Source: Nitrospira sp.
GTDB taxonomy: Bacteria; Nitrospirota; Nitrospiria; Nitrospirales; Nitrospiraceae
Reading direction: 5' to 3'
Length of the DNA stretch: 64,000 nucleotides
Assembly: GCA_024998595.1 (NCBI GenBank)
Contig: JACOEK010000001.1
Coordinates: 310,001-374,000 of the forward strand
Shown here one piece after another: positions 17,133-27,400 of the stretch. The number at the start of each line of letters is the position of its first letter. Within the stretch, counting starts at the first letter, position 1. The translations under genes were made by a program, and so were the position numbers. The notes under the pieces are model-generated. The model worked only from the letters and a program-made list of their open reading frames with translations. It had not been told where the DNA came from and did no database searches.

Positions 17133-17894
17133 ATGAACGAGGCCTGTGCAAGCAGTGTTACCGAAGCAGTTGAGCGGGCGATTGCGGCCTTGGATCTCGA
17201 TCGGTTGGAGCGGGAGTACTGGGAGCAGAACGAGTTCCTCTATATTCCTCAATTTTTGCCGCGCGAGTTTGTCGAGGCCGAGCTGACGTCGCAGGCGCAG
17301 GCACTCAAATCCGGATTGAACCGCAACTACATTCCCGGACACAAAAAGGGCGGCAGTGTCAGCTACTATGCGGTGAGGGAGCAGGCGCCTCAGTTCATCG
17401 ACCTCTATCGCTCGGAAGCCTTTCTGGCCATGCTCAACCGGTTGACCAAGGTCAATCTCCTCCTATGCCCTGACAACGATCCGCATTCTTGCGCGTTGTA
17501 TTATTACACGGAAGCCGGGGACCACATCGGGTACCACTACGACACCTCCTACTACAAAGGAGCTCGGTACACAATCTTGATGGGATTGCTCGACCAGTCG
17601 AAACAATGCCGCTTGGTGTGCGATCTTTTCAAAGATGTGCCGGGAAAGGAACCGGTGCACCGTGAATTGGCCACGGCGCCCGGTGACCTGGTGATCTTCA
17701 ACGGCGACAAGCTCTGGCACGCCGTGACGCCACTCGGCGATCAAGAGGAGCGAATCGTGCTGACGATGGAGTATGTGACCAATCCCGACATGGGCGCATT
17801 CAAGCGCCTCTATTCCAATTTGAAGGATTCGTTCGCCTACTTCGGATTGCGATCGGTGTTTAAGCGGGCCTATCCTACTCGTTCGCGCGCGTAA
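17133..17894 (+). CDS. 2-oxoglutarate/Fe(II)-dependent oxygenase-like protein
   Basis: The 253-residue protein carries the double-stranded beta-helix metal triad of 2OG-Fe(II) oxygenases. HxD is at His135/Asp137 (GYHYDTSYY), the distal His is at about 196 (KLWHAVTPLG), and a 2-oxoglutarate-binding Arg follows at about 207 (ERIVLTMEY). Substrate is unknown; nearby conserved tyrosines (ALYYYTEAGDH) suggest a specialised subfamily. The ATG at 17133 follows a GAGGAA ribosome site. It stands alone between the palindromic repeat and the convergent kinase gene. Confidence 0.82.
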   Translation: MNEACASSVTEAVERAIAALDLDRLEREYWEQNEFLYIPQFLPREFVEAELTSQAQALKSGLNRNYIPGHKKGGSVSYYAVREQAPQFIDLYRSEAFLAMLNRLTKVNLLLCPDNDPHSCALYYYTEAGDHIGYHYDTSYYKGARYTILMGLLDQSKQCRLVCDLFKDVPGKEPVHRELATAPGDLVIFNGDKLWHAVTPLGDQEERIVLTMEYVTNPDMGAFKRLYSNLKDSFAYFGLRSVFKRAYPTRSRA

Positions 17895-17933
17895 TCCCTT
17901 CCGCTCCTGCTTCTTCGAAGACTTGCGGTCGCG

Positions 17934-20666
17934 TCACTGCGATAGGGCGGGGAACCGCAGCCGGAACGTGGTGCCCTGCCCATCGACACTGTCCACCGTA
18001 ATTGTTCCTGCATGTCGAGTGACGATCTTCTGCACGATACTGAGCCCCAGTCCCGTCCCCTTTCCCGGCCCCTTGGTGGTAAAAAACGGATCAAAAATTC
18101 GGGGTCGTACCGTAGCCGGAATGCCCGGGCCGGTGTCGGAAATGGTCACATCGATCCATGCCCCATCTTGAGCGGCGCCTAAGGTCAGGCGACCGGTCCC
18201 GTTCATGGCTTGTGCGGCATTGTTGATCAAGTTGATGAAGACCTGATCAATTTCGTTCTTACGCGCGCGGAGAAATGTGGGTGCGTCGAATCGCGTGACG
18301 ACGTCTACGTAGCCAAAAGAGGGACCGCGGCGAGCCATTTTGACGGCTTCCATCAGGCGCTCCGCCACATCAATTTCCGTTTCACCATCTCGTCCGGCCG
18401 AACGAGCGTACCCGGCGAAATCCCGGACCACATTGGAAACGTGGCGAGCATAGCCCACGATATCTGCGGCAAATTCCTTGACCAACGCGGGGTCTTTTTC
18501 CTCTTGAATGAGTTCGGCCATGCTGAGAATGGCTTGCGCCGGATTGTTGATCTCGTGCGCCATTCCCGACACCATCGTGCCCAGACTGGTAAGCTTCTCC
18601 GATTGAATGAGCTGGTCTTGAAGATGTGCGTCGTCGGTGATGTCCCACAGGACAATGCCGATCTGATATTGAGTGGTGTCCGGAGTGGCGACTGGAAAAA
18701 AGCGATAACGATACAGCCGTGAGGCGACTTCGCACTCGCGCTCGCGAGCATGATGCGGTGAGTCCGCATTGAGGGCAGCCCATTCCTGAACCAATTGTTG
18801 AGCCGCGGCCTCAGTGAGTGCGAGGCATTCGAACAGAGGCCGACCGAGTAATGGCGCTCCTGCAACGGCAAAGTACTGATGCGCCAGGTTGTTGGCATAC
18901 TGGATCTGCAGATCGCGTCCGCAAAGGAAAATAGCCCCTGGCAGGCTGGCCAGCAAATTCTGCGTCATCCGATGGGTGGCGCGTAATGCGGTGCCGGCTT
19001 GTGCGCGGTCGATGAATTGTCCGATCTTCATGCCGGTGTCGGTGAGGATGTGAATGAGTTGGCTATCAGGGGGACGAGGCCTATCAGTATACAATTCCAG
19101 TACACCATGGATGAATCCTCCGGTCCTGATTGGGATGATGCAGGCTCCGTGAATTCCGAGGCGCGCGGCGGTCGGGGCGCGGGTGAAGCGGGCATCCGTC
19201 AAGGCGTCGGGAATCCACAGCGGGAGCTTCGTGCTCCAGACGGCTCCCGGGAAATCCATCCCCGGAGGGTATTCGCTGTTGCGACAAATCGTGACGAATT
19301 CATCCCATCGGCAGGATGGCCGGATCCATGTACCCTCACAGGCCAGCCTGTCGCTCATTGGTGCTTTACGCCAGAAGATCGTCATCTCCCATGGTCCCAT
19401 TTCTCCGATCACGCGAAGCAGCTGTGGAACGGCTTCCTCGAGGGCGCCGGACTGGGCCAGGATATGGCTGACGGAGAGTTGCGCTTGCTGCAAACATTCC
19501 ATCTGCTTCCGGGCGGTGATATCTTGAAAGACCACCACCACGCCCACCGGACGATCTTGCTCGCGAATAGGACTCGTGACGAATTGGACCGGGAACGACT
19601 CCCCGCCTTTACTGGTGAACACGTCGTTTTGTACACGATGAACCGCTCCATCGCGAACCGCGGCGGACAGACACAAGGGGTCTGAGAGCTGCTCGGTAGC
19701 GTCGCTGTGAAGCTTGTACAGGAGCGGCGCCAAGCGTTTGCCGATCAATTCAGCGGCATTCCATCCCAGCATTCGCGCCGCCGTGGCGTTCACGAAAGTG
19801 GTGCGTCCTTCAAGGTCAAGACCGAAGATCCCTTCCCCGGCAGCATCGAGAATTAACGCATTCTGGTGACTCAGCCGGACGACGGATTCTTCCGCCTTTT
19901 TACGCCGCGCAATGTTGCGAATGATTCCGCTGAAGAAGGCACCCTCTTTGGCGCGCCAGGAAGCCAGTGACAGTTCGATAGGAAACTCGTCTCCGGCTTT
20001 GGTCAGTCCAACCAGTTCAACGGTTCTCCCGATGACTTTTGCAGCCGCTCCTTTGGCCAGGCGCATGATGCCGGTGTCATGCGCCGCACGGAATCGTTCC
20101 GGCATGAGCATGGCGAGGGATTGTCCCAGCGCCTCCCGTTTGGAATACCCAAACATCCGTTCCGCCGCCCCGTTCCACCAAATGATATGGCCGCAGTGGT
20201 CGGCTAAGACAATAGCATCTGTTGCCGACTCCACCAGCGCGCGAAATCGTTCCTCGCTGGCATGCAGGGCTTGCTCGACATGTTCGGCGCGTACGGCGAG
20301 TCCTTTCACCGAAACGGCTCGGCGGATGATGGCCTTGAGTTCCTGAGCGTTGTACGGCTTGGTCAGATAGGCAAATGCGCCCTTGGCGAGGGAGCCGATG
20401 GTATTTTCAGAAGTCGCGTTTCCGGTCAGGATAATCACGGGAAGCGAGGCGTCCAATTCCATCAATACCTTCAGTACGGACAGCCCGTTGAGGTCAGGCA
20501 GCTGGATATCCAAAATGGCCGCGCCGTATTGCCGCTGTTTTGCCTGATCCAGCGCTTCATTTCCTGACCCGGCGCTCTCCACCAGATAGCCCTCATGCCG
20601 CAGCATGTCTGTGAGGGACTCCCGGATATCCCGATCATCATCGACAATAAGTACGGCGGTGTGCAC
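17934..20666 (-). CDS. Receiver-PAS-PAS-GAF-PAS histidine kinase
   Basis: This 910-residue protein opens with a receiver domain (AVLIVDDDRDIRESL, phosphoacceptor in AILDIQLPDLNG, Lys in YLTKPYN). Two PAS domains, a GAF domain (around residues 430-560), another PAS, then HisKA (GMAHEINNPAQAI, His near 703) and an HATPase domain (NLINNAAQAM, DTGPGIP, GTGLGLSIVQKI) follow. It is cytoplasmic, with no membrane helices. The GTG at 20666 has an AGGGTGGG ribosome site and lies downstream of a sigma-54 element at 20715-20730. Longer starts at 20726 and 20750 would fall within or upstream of that promoter. It ends the signalling cluster. Confidence 0.88.
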   Translation of the reverse strand: MHTAVLIVDDDRDIRESLTDMLRHEGYLVESAGSGNEALDQAKQRQYGAAILDIQLPDLNGLSVLKVLMELDASLPVIILTGNATSENTIGSLAKGAFAYLTKPYNAQELKAIIRRAVSVKGLAVRAEHVEQALHASEERFRALVESATDAIVLADHCGHIIWWNGAAERMFGYSKREALGQSLAMLMPERFRAAHDTGIMRLAKGAAAKVIGRTVELVGLTKAGDEFPIELSLASWRAKEGAFFSGIIRNIARRKKAEESVVRLSHQNALILDAAGEGIFGLDLEGRTTFVNATAARMLGWNAAELIGKRLAPLLYKLHSDATEQLSDPLCLSAAVRDGAVHRVQNDVFTSKGGESFPVQFVTSPIREQDRPVGVVVVFQDITARKQMECLQQAQLSVSHILAQSGALEEAVPQLLRVIGEMGPWEMTIFWRKAPMSDRLACEGTWIRPSCRWDEFVTICRNSEYPPGMDFPGAVWSTKLPLWIPDALTDARFTRAPTAARLGIHGACIIPIRTGGFIHGVLELYTDRPRPPDSQLIHILTDTGMKIGQFIDRAQAGTALRATHRMTQNLLASLPGAIFLCGRDLQIQYANNLAHQYFAVAGAPLLGRPLFECLALTEAAAQQLVQEWAALNADSPHHARERECEVASRLYRYRFFPVATPDTTQYQIGIVLWDITDDAHLQDQLIQSEKLTSLGTMVSGMAHEINNPAQAILSMAELIQEEKDPALVKEFAADIVGYARHVSNVVRDFAGYARSAGRDGETEIDVAERLMEAVKMARRGPSFGYVDVVTRFDAPTFLRARKNEIDQVFINLINNAAQAMNGTGRLTLGAAQDGAWIDVTISDTGPGIPATVRPRIFDPFFTTKGPGKGTGLGLSIVQKIVTRHAGTITVDSVDGQGTTFRLRFPALSQ

Positions 20667-20714
20667 GATATGCCCACCCTGGCTTGTGAAACCGCTTGTC
20701 TCGATGAATGCGAG

Positions 20715-20730
20715 CGCAATACCCATGCCG
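20715..20730 (-). promoter_or_regulatory. Sigma-54 promoter (-24/-12) of the hybrid kinase
   Basis: Minus-strand CGGCATGGGTATTGCG has the required GG-N10-GC spacing and matches TGGCACG-N4-TTGC at all but the first and sixth positions of the -24 block. The predicted start of transcription is about 37 nt before the GTG at 20666. Confidence 0.65.
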
Positions 20731-20856
20731 TAAGATCGAGGTTGATACAAACCTGACTCGGATCAACAACTCATTGATTCTCTGGTGAAGAGCGAAATCG
20801 CTTACGATGAATGAGGCGTAGTTGTCTGATAAGGGCTGTGCAAAAGAATGCAGCTA

Positions 20857-20872
20857 TTATCGGATCGGATAC
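20857..20872 (-). promoter_or_regulatory. Enhancer-type palindrome upstream of the kinase promoter
   Basis: TTATC-GGATCG-GATAC differs from the GTATC-N6-GATAC pattern by one base. It sits 126 bp upstream of the -24 element, a normal distance for an enhancer-binding-protein site. No paired second copy is visible here. Confidence 0.55.
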
Positions 20873-20909
20873 AGAAGCAAGAGCATGACGCGATCGGGTG
20901 GGAGGCGAC

Positions 20910-23225
20910 CTACTGTTGTGTCGGTTGCGTGGCGGCGAGCGGCAAGGTGAAAGAGAACTGCGTTCCCGCTCCCACCCGGCTTTCCACCCACATCTGGCCT
21001 CCATGCAGCGTGACGAGACTTTTGGTAATGAAGAGGCCGAGTTGAGCGCCCTGCGACGTGGGCATGGCCGATTCCACTTTTGAAAACTCGTTGAACACGA
21101 GCGGCAGCTCGTCTGCGGCAATTCCACAGCCGGTGTCCGCGACGGTGATTTGGGCGAAGCTTGCATCATGGGCACTGCATCGTACCGAGACGTGTCCGGC
21201 ATGCGGGGTAAACTTGATGGCGTTCCCGACGAGATTCCAGAGAATTTGCTCGAGTTTGTCACGGTCGGCGTATACCCTGAGAGGCTGCTCACAGGGGAGC
21301 ACGTCCAGTGTAATGGATTTCTCCGCCGCAAGGGTCTGAAAGCTTTCGACCACATCGCGGACAAACGCATCGATGGTCAACGCCTCGGGTTTGATGTCGA
21401 TTCGTCCGACATCCAGGCGCGACCAGTCCAGCAATTGATTAATGATCCTGGTCAGTCGATCCACGTTATGTTTTACGCGTTGGAGATAATGCTCTTGCCG
21501 TTCGGATAATTGTCCGGTCAGTCCATCCAGCATATTCTCGACAAATCCTTTAATGGAGGTCATCGGTGTGCGTAATTCGTGGGAGGCGACGGAGACGAAT
21601 TTCGAACGGCGCTGATCGTGGTCCTGCAGGCGTTCGTTAACGGTTTGCAATTCCTGCGTGCGTTCCTGTACGCGTCGTTCGAGATGTTCCGTCAAGGTGG
21701 CGAGTTCGGTATACGCCCGCGCATTATCCACGGCCACCGCCACATGGCTGGCAATGGTGACCAACAGATCAAGGTCTTCCTGAGTGCATGGCTGTGCTCC
21801 GCGATCGGCACCAAGGTAGCCAAGAATGCGCTGTTGACTACGGAGAGGGGCGGCGACGAAGGAGGACAATCCTACCTGGCGAAGCCAGGGCAAGACGGCC
21901 GGAGAGATACGGTCGGTCACGATTTCGATATTCGGCACCAGGACGGGTTTCCCGTGGAGCAGAATTTCGGCCGCGAAACCGCCGTCCTCATGCACGGGAA
22001 TTGCTAAACGTCGGGCGGCTTCCTCGGCCTCTGGGGGCATGCCGAGCATTTGTCCTACCGTAGCGATACCGCGCTCGCTGTCCCACAAGAACAGGACCAT
22101 CCTGGCGAATCCCAGATTCTCGCTGAGCAGCTGCAGCACCGTGGACAGGAGACGATCAAGGTCGAGGGTGGATGTGATCGCCGCGCTGGATTGGTTCAAG
22201 GTCGTGAGTTGTGTGACATGACGTCGGATGGTTTCGAGGTTTGCGGAGATAGCCTGATTGCGTTCCTGAAGAGATTTCGTCATCACGTTGAAGAGCGCCG
22301 TCAGCTGGCCGACTTCGTCTTGTGTGGTCGGCACGACAAACGTGGAGAGATCGCCTTCCCCGACCTTGCGCGCGCCCGCGGCAAGATTCCGCAAGGGCGT
22401 AATGATGCGGCGCGCAAGAAGATTGGTGGAGAGAATGCCGGCCGTGATGATGCCCAACGTGAGGAGAAGGAAGGTCCGCAGCACCTCCGCTAGTTCCCGT
22501 TGCATCGGTACCTCGGTCAGACCGATTTGGACCACGCCGAAGGCAGGCTGGGACGTTGGGGCGGTGCGGGTCTTGTGCGTTTCTTCCTCTTGAAGGGCGA
22601 GCGCTTCCAATCGAGGCTCAGCGCGTTTGAGCACCGGAAGAGCGAAATCGTAAAAGGTCTCTTCCCGTATGCCGGGGGTCGACACGCGAAGCGCAGAGTC
22701 GTCATCCTCGAGAGGGATCGTGCTCTCGCCGGTGAGCCGGAGCCGCGTGACGGTCGGTTCCGGAGCCGGATGTTTGATCAACAAGGCCGCGATGGAGGAG
22801 GCCGGGTAAAACGGTTGATCGCCCGCGCGCACCGTACCGAGCGGAGTTTTCAATTTGCCTTTGCTCTTTGCAGCCAGAACCTGGCCGTCGGCCCCCGTAA
22901 TCTGCGCGTACACGACTTCATCCACTCCCAGGACCCCATCGATGAACTGTTCTAGAATGACACGGTCTTCGAGAATGATGCCGTAGCGGACATTGTGAGC
23001 CAGGTTCTTGACCAGAATGCTACCCAGGTCCTGCACCCGTTCGGTCATGGCGATGCGTTTGCTGTGGATGAAATACCAACTCATGCCCGAGCAGGTCAGG
23101 ATGATGATGAGACTGAAAAACACGACGAACTTGGTCCGTAAGCTGACGAACCGCTTCAGACCGTTCGGGAGGAACGGCGGTGCGGCGAGGTGGACTGGAG
23201 CTTTCACAAGCGGTCCTTTCATCAA
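20910..23225 (-). CDS. Membrane sensor histidine kinase (HAMP-GAF-HisKA-HATPase)
   Basis: The 771-residue kinase has two membrane helices (about residues 30-50 and 250-275) enclosing a periplasmic sensor region of about 200 residues. A HAMP domain follows (IITPLRNLAAGARKVGEGDL), then a GAF domain, a coiled coil, HisKA (SVASHELRTPMTS, His near 547) and HATPase (NLVGNAIKFTPHAG, VADTGCGIAADELP, LGLFITKSLV). It lacks a receiver, so its partner must be elsewhere; neighbouring receivers are candidates. Its start overlaps the stop of the substrate-binding protein gene by four bases, suggesting the kinase senses that protein's ligand-bound state. Confidence 0.9.
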   Translation of the reverse strand: MMKGPLVKAPVHLAAPPFLPNGLKRFVSLRTKFVVFFSLIIILTCSGMSWYFIHSKRIAMTERVQDLGSILVKNLAHNVRYGIILEDRVILEQFIDGVLGVDEVVYAQITGADGQVLAAKSKGKLKTPLGTVRAGDQPFYPASSIAALLIKHPAPEPTVTRLRLTGESTIPLEDDDSALRVSTPGIREETFYDFALPVLKRAEPRLEALALQEEETHKTRTAPTSQPAFGVVQIGLTEVPMQRELAEVLRTFLLLTLGIITAGILSTNLLARRIITPLRNLAAGARKVGEGDLSTFVVPTTQDEVGQLTALFNVMTKSLQERNQAISANLETIRRHVTQLTTLNQSSAAITSTLDLDRLLSTVLQLLSENLGFARMVLFLWDSERGIATVGQMLGMPPEAEEAARRLAIPVHEDGGFAAEILLHGKPVLVPNIEIVTDRISPAVLPWLRQVGLSSFVAAPLRSQQRILGYLGADRGAQPCTQEDLDLLVTIASHVAVAVDNARAYTELATLTEHLERRVQERTQELQTVNERLQDHDQRRSKFVSVASHELRTPMTSIKGFVENMLDGLTGQLSERQEHYLQRVKHNVDRLTRIINQLLDWSRLDVGRIDIKPEALTIDAFVRDVVESFQTLAAEKSITLDVLPCEQPLRVYADRDKLEQILWNLVGNAIKFTPHAGHVSVRCSAHDASFAQITVADTGCGIAADELPLVFNEFSKVESAMPTSQGAQLGLFITKSLVTLHGGQMWVESRVGAGTQFSFTLPLAATQPTQQ

Positions 23226-24190
23226 TACAGCTCGTCGGCCTTTTGCTCGAGTTCCCGAGGAATGTCGATACCGAGGAATTTGGCCGTTTTCAAATTCAAG
23301 CTGGTTTCGATGCGTTCAGGGTGCCAGGGTTTCATGGGCAGCGCGAGCTGACCGTCGAGGAGCTTGCGGGCAAGTTGTCCGGCTTGCCGACCGATGTCGG
23401 CATAGTTGACGGACAAGCACAATAACGCTCCACTCCGCGCGAACTCACGAGAGAACCCGATCACCGGTACACGTCCTTCCAGTGCGGTATTCAAGATAAA
23501 GCGCAGAGACTCGTCGGTCAGCACCGTGGAATCGGGAACGAGCCACAAGGCGTCCACCGACGGCAGCAACGCGCGCAAGCTTCCCGGAACATCCCGCTCA
23601 CTGGTGATTTGCATGGGGACGAGTTCAGTTCCGCTCTGCTTCAGCAGACGCCTGGCTTCGTCGATGAGCGTCGACGTCTTGGCCGGGTCATAGAGCGTGC
23701 CGATGTGTTTGAGTTGAGGCAGAAGGTTTCGGATCATTGCCAGTTGCCGTTCAGCCGGCACTTCCAGCAGGACGCCGGTCATGTTCTGAGCATTGAGGCC
23801 ATATTTAGCGGGGTCTAACACCATGGAGTAGACCACGGGAATGTCGACGATCTCGAGTTGCGCGGCCTTCGCGGCTTTCAACCCGACGGCGAATACGAGC
23901 GCCGGATCGGAAGCGCGGATCCTCCGAGCTAGTTTGCGGCCTTTCTCGAGGTCTCCCTGTAAGTCGTATTCAGACAGGTTGATTCCTGGTGGAATGGTGG
24001 CTTTGAAGCCATTGATGGCCTGATTGTAGGCAGCGATATCGGAGGATTTGAGAATGATGACGTCCGTCGCCAAGGCCGGAGTCGCGAGCGGGAACGCCCA
24101 CAGGAACAGGCCTATGAGGCAGCACAGAAGGTTCCGCCGGCGTACGGAAGTCGGTGTGTCGAATCCTGCTTGTAGGAATGCAAACGTCAC
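23222..24190 (-). CDS. Orphan ABC-type substrate-binding protein (ABC_sub_bind family)
   Basis: The 322-residue protein has an N-terminal signal peptide (about residues 20-42, LLCCLIGLFLWAFPLATPALA). The two-lobed periplasmic binding fold of the TrpX/ABC_sub_bind family follows, with ILKSSDIAAYNQAINGF, DPALVFAVGLKAA, VVYSMVLDP, HIGTLYDPAKTS and SVDALWLVPDSTVL. No permease or ATPase gene is nearby. It is translationally coupled to the sensor kinase by ATGA. It therefore probably acts as a periplasmic ligand sensor for that kinase rather than in transport. The start is a GTG. Confidence 0.82.
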   Translation of the reverse strand: MTFAFLQAGFDTPTSVRRRNLLCCLIGLFLWAFPLATPALATDVIILKSSDIAAYNQAINGFKATIPPGINLSEYDLQGDLEKGRKLARRIRASDPALVFAVGLKAAKAAQLEIVDIPVVYSMVLDPAKYGLNAQNMTGVLLEVPAERQLAMIRNLLPQLKHIGTLYDPAKTSTLIDEARRLLKQSGTELVPMQITSERDVPGSLRALLPSVDALWLVPDSTVLTDESLRFILNTALEGRVPVIGFSREFARSGALLCLSVNYADIGRQAGQLARKLLDGQLALPMKPWHPERIETSLNLKTAKFLGIDIPRELEQKADELY

Positions 24191-24247
24191 AATCCGCGTC
24201 CTCGTCGAATCAGCCGGCCCGGTGTGAGGTCGCCGAAAGTCGCCAGG

Positions 24248-27200
24248 TCATTCGTCGGTGCGTCCCGTCGTATCGTGCACGATGCCGAGTACGCGCGTCG
24301 CGACTCCATCGGTATTCCGATAGATCCGTCCGCTCCATGCCAGCCAATGTATCGAGCGATCGGGCCATACGACGCGATGCCGAAGATGGACGGAGCTCTG
24401 ATCGCGAAGGCTGAGTTCGAGACGGGTGAGGGTGGATCCGCGGTCAAGCAGGTAGATCAATCCGATATATGCGGTGTACGTGCCGGGAAAGGACCCCGGA
24501 GCCAGGCCGAACAGCGTCTCGACGCCCTCGGACCAATAGAGACGGTCCGACGCCACATCCCAGTCCCAGATCCCGAGGTCTGACGAGGTGAGGGCCATAC
24601 GCAATCGTTCTTCGCTGAGGCGCAATCTGGCTTCAGTCCGCTTGCGGTCGGTAATATCTTGTAAGGCGCCCGCCATCCTGATGGCTCGTCCTTGCGCATC
24701 GCGCTGCACCACTTCCGCGCGGGCGTGAAACCATTGGTACTCATTCTTCTTGTTCAAGAGCCGGTACTCGACGTCGTAGTGGGAGATGCCCTGTTCCATG
24801 CATGCGGTCAGTCGCTCAAAGACCGCCTCGCGATCCTCGGGGTGTAATCGGGACGCCCAACTCTCCAGGACATCGGGGAAGTCTTCCTCATTGTATCCCA
24901 GCATTTCGCGCACGCGGGGAGACCACCAGACAGGGGTAATCGGTGCATACCAGGGATGATCCGGCAGGACACAACCATCCCAGAAGCCATCGTGAGAACC
25001 GCGAATGACGTGTTCTAATCGTTCCTCGCTGGCTCGCAGGGATTCCTGGACCTGCTTGTATGCGGTAATGTCGCGTGAGATGGCCAGGAGACGCCTCGAA
25101 TATCCCTGCGTGTCGAGCATGGGAGTGACCTGCACATCCCACCACTTCGCTTGCCCACCCGTGGTGGGGCAGAATCCGACAAACTTTCCGACGTCGCCAG
25201 CCTTCGCTGCTTCCAACGCGGCTAAAGCCGCATCGCGATCGTCGCCGTCCCAAAATTCCGACCAGGGTTTGTTGGTGTACGTCGTGAGATCCTTGATCTC
25301 CAAGAGCGTCTGGCCGGCATCGTTGATGTATTGCAGCCGCCCTTCCAGATCGAGAACTTTGATGCAGTCTGCGCTGCTGTGCAGGATCTGGTTCTTAAAC
25401 TCTTCACTGTCGTGAAGGGCGATTTCAGCCTCTTTGATGGCGGTGATGTCTTCACACACGATCAAGACCACCGGAGCCTGTTCGTGGCCCCGCACGGCCT
25501 GAGCGGTTTCTCGCACCCAGATCACGCTGCCATTTTTTCTGACCTTGCGAAGTTCCCACCGCTTAGGTTGTCCCACCTCGGACAGGCAGTCAGAAAGATT
25601 CCGGCGAACGGCTTCCTGATCGTCCGGATGAAACACATTTACGACGGAGGTTCCGATCAGGTCATGAACGTCGTAGCCCAGCCGTTCGGCACCGAAGCGA
25701 TTAACGGAGAGCACGATCCCGGCCGCATCCGCCATAAAATACATGGAGGGGTTGTCATCGAACAGGACTCGATAGCGGCGCTCACTGGCGATCAATTCCG
25801 CTTCGATCCGTTTGTGTTCGGTAATATCCTCGGCGAATCCCACGATGCGATAGACCTGATTTGATACATCACGGATCGGATAGGCGCGGTCCCAGATCCA
25901 TCGCATGGATCCGTCAGGCCGCAGGATGCGATAGGTTTCATCGTATACGTCCAGGATTTGGCGACTCATGGCGGCCTGCTCGATTCGAGGCCGATCGTCA
26001 GGATGGATGGCTTCGAGCCATGAAGCGGGATGGGCGTAGAGACTGTCACAGGAGCGGCCCCAGATTTGCTCGTACCCGGGGCTGATATACACCACATGTG
26101 TTTTTTCCGGATTGGTGATCCAGAACACTTCCCGGATATGTTCCGCCAGTTGCCGAAACCGCTCCTGACTTTCTTCGACCGCGCGCTCGGCTTCCTTACG
26201 CGCCGAGATATCTCGAAACACTACTACCGCGCCTGCCGTGTATCCTTTTTCGATAATCGGCGTACTGACATATTCTACCGGCACTGCGCCCCCGTCCTTT
26301 CGCCAAAACACATCGGTCGCCACGCGATGGACTAAGCCGTCCTGCAGGGACGTATAGATGGGGCACTGATCGGCCGGATAGGGACTGCCGTCGGGCCGAG
26401 AATGATGGAGCAGCCCATGCATCGGCCGGTCGATCAGTTCGTACGGTTCGTAGCCGAGCAATTGAGCCGCTGTCGGATTGACAAACGTGGTCATTCCGTC
26501 GCGGTCCAGTCCGTAGATGCCTTCACCGGCTTGAGTGAGGATAACTTCGTGCAGATGACGGAGGCGGTCCAGAATCTCCTCTGCCCGGCGTCGTTGTGTA
26601 ATGTCGCGGATGATGCCGCTGTAAAAGACCGCCTCGTCGCTCTTCCACATGGCCAGTGAGAGCTCCAGCGGGAATTCACTTCCGTCCTTCCTCAATCCTT
26701 CCAGCTCGACGAGGCGTCCGATGAGGCGAGACTGCCCCGTATCTCTGACGCGCGCGAGTCCGCGTTCGTGAGCGGCGCGGTGACGGAGCGGCATCAATAT
26801 GCTGAGAGATTTTCCAAGGACCTCGTCATCCGTATATCCGAAAAGATGCGCGGCGGCGCGGTTCCAGGAAAGGATATGACCGTTATGATCGGCCAGGACG
26901 ATAGAGTCGGTCGCCGCTTCGACCAGTGACCGGAATCGTGCTTCGCTCTCATGCAGGGCATGCTCGGCATGTTCAGCTTTGACGGCCAAGGCTTGAACTC
27001 CGACCGCCCGTTGCAGGACGGCGCGCAATTCATCCCGGTTATAGGGTTTGGTCAGATAGGCGAAGGCGCCTTGCGTCAGCGATCCGACCGTACGGTCGGC
27101 GCTAGTGTAGGCCGTGAGGATGATGACCGGCAGTTGCGGCTGTTGTTGCTGGAGGGTGAGCAGGACGGAGGAGCCGTCTCCATCCGGAAGCCCCAGGTCG

Positions 27201-27370
27201 AGTAACACGGCATTGTAGTGATGGGCATGGGCTTGCGCGAGCGCTTCCGCGCAGGTCATGGCGACGTTCACCTGATACCCGTCGTGATCGAGCAAATCCT
27301 GCAGCCCGAGTGCAATATCAGGATCGTCGTCTACGACCAGGATGGAATGAGTCAGTGTTGCCGGTGCCAT
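24248..27370 (-). CDS. Receiver protein with seven PAS domains and no output domain
   Basis: The 1040-residue cytoplasmic protein starts with a receiver (SILVVDDDPDIALGL, phosphoacceptor in VLLDLGLPDGDG, YLTKPYN). About seven PAS/PAC units follow, such as FRSLVEAATDSIVLADHNG, EVILTQAGEGIYGLDRDG, YRVLFDDNPSMYFMADAAG and LRMALTSSDLGIWDWDVAS. It ends at GIVHDTTGRTDE straight after the last PAC motif. There is no HisKA, GGDEF, EAL, AAA+ or DNA-binding domain, and the 57 bp before the next gene hold no continuation. The ATG at 27370 is chosen for its GGGAGG site at 5-nt spacing. It may act as a protein scaffold or multi-signal phosphate sink. Confidence 0.85.
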   Translation of the reverse strand: MAPATLTHSILVVDDDPDIALGLQDLLDHDGYQVNVAMTCAEALAQAHAHHYNAVLLDLGLPDGDGSSVLLTLQQQQPQLPVIILTAYTSADRTVGSLTQGAFAYLTKPYNRDELRAVLQRAVGVQALAVKAEHAEHALHESEARFRSLVEAATDSIVLADHNGHILSWNRAAAHLFGYTDDEVLGKSLSILMPLRHRAAHERGLARVRDTGQSRLIGRLVELEGLRKDGSEFPLELSLAMWKSDEAVFYSGIIRDITQRRRAEEILDRLRHLHEVILTQAGEGIYGLDRDGMTTFVNPTAAQLLGYEPYELIDRPMHGLLHHSRPDGSPYPADQCPIYTSLQDGLVHRVATDVFWRKDGGAVPVEYVSTPIIEKGYTAGAVVVFRDISARKEAERAVEESQERFRQLAEHIREVFWITNPEKTHVVYISPGYEQIWGRSCDSLYAHPASWLEAIHPDDRPRIEQAAMSRQILDVYDETYRILRPDGSMRWIWDRAYPIRDVSNQVYRIVGFAEDITEHKRIEAELIASERRYRVLFDDNPSMYFMADAAGIVLSVNRFGAERLGYDVHDLIGTSVVNVFHPDDQEAVRRNLSDCLSEVGQPKRWELRKVRKNGSVIWVRETAQAVRGHEQAPVVLIVCEDITAIKEAEIALHDSEEFKNQILHSSADCIKVLDLEGRLQYINDAGQTLLEIKDLTTYTNKPWSEFWDGDDRDAALAALEAAKAGDVGKFVGFCPTTGGQAKWWDVQVTPMLDTQGYSRRLLAISRDITAYKQVQESLRASEERLEHVIRGSHDGFWDGCVLPDHPWYAPITPVWWSPRVREMLGYNEEDFPDVLESWASRLHPEDREAVFERLTACMEQGISHYDVEYRLLNKKNEYQWFHARAEVVQRDAQGRAIRMAGALQDITDRKRTEARLRLSEERLRMALTSSDLGIWDWDVASDRLYWSEGVETLFGLAPGSFPGTYTAYIGLIYLLDRGSTLTRLELSLRDQSSVHLRHRVVWPDRSIHWLAWSGRIYRNTDGVATRVLGIVHDTTGRTDE

Positions 27371-27400
27371 CGCATCCTCCCGAGTGTCGTCGGGCACATG

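Noticed and set aside
24191-24247. Possible frameshift separating the seven-PAS protein from a kinase domain
   Set aside because: Only 57 bp separate it from the next gene and no HisKA or HATPase motifs occur in any frame there.
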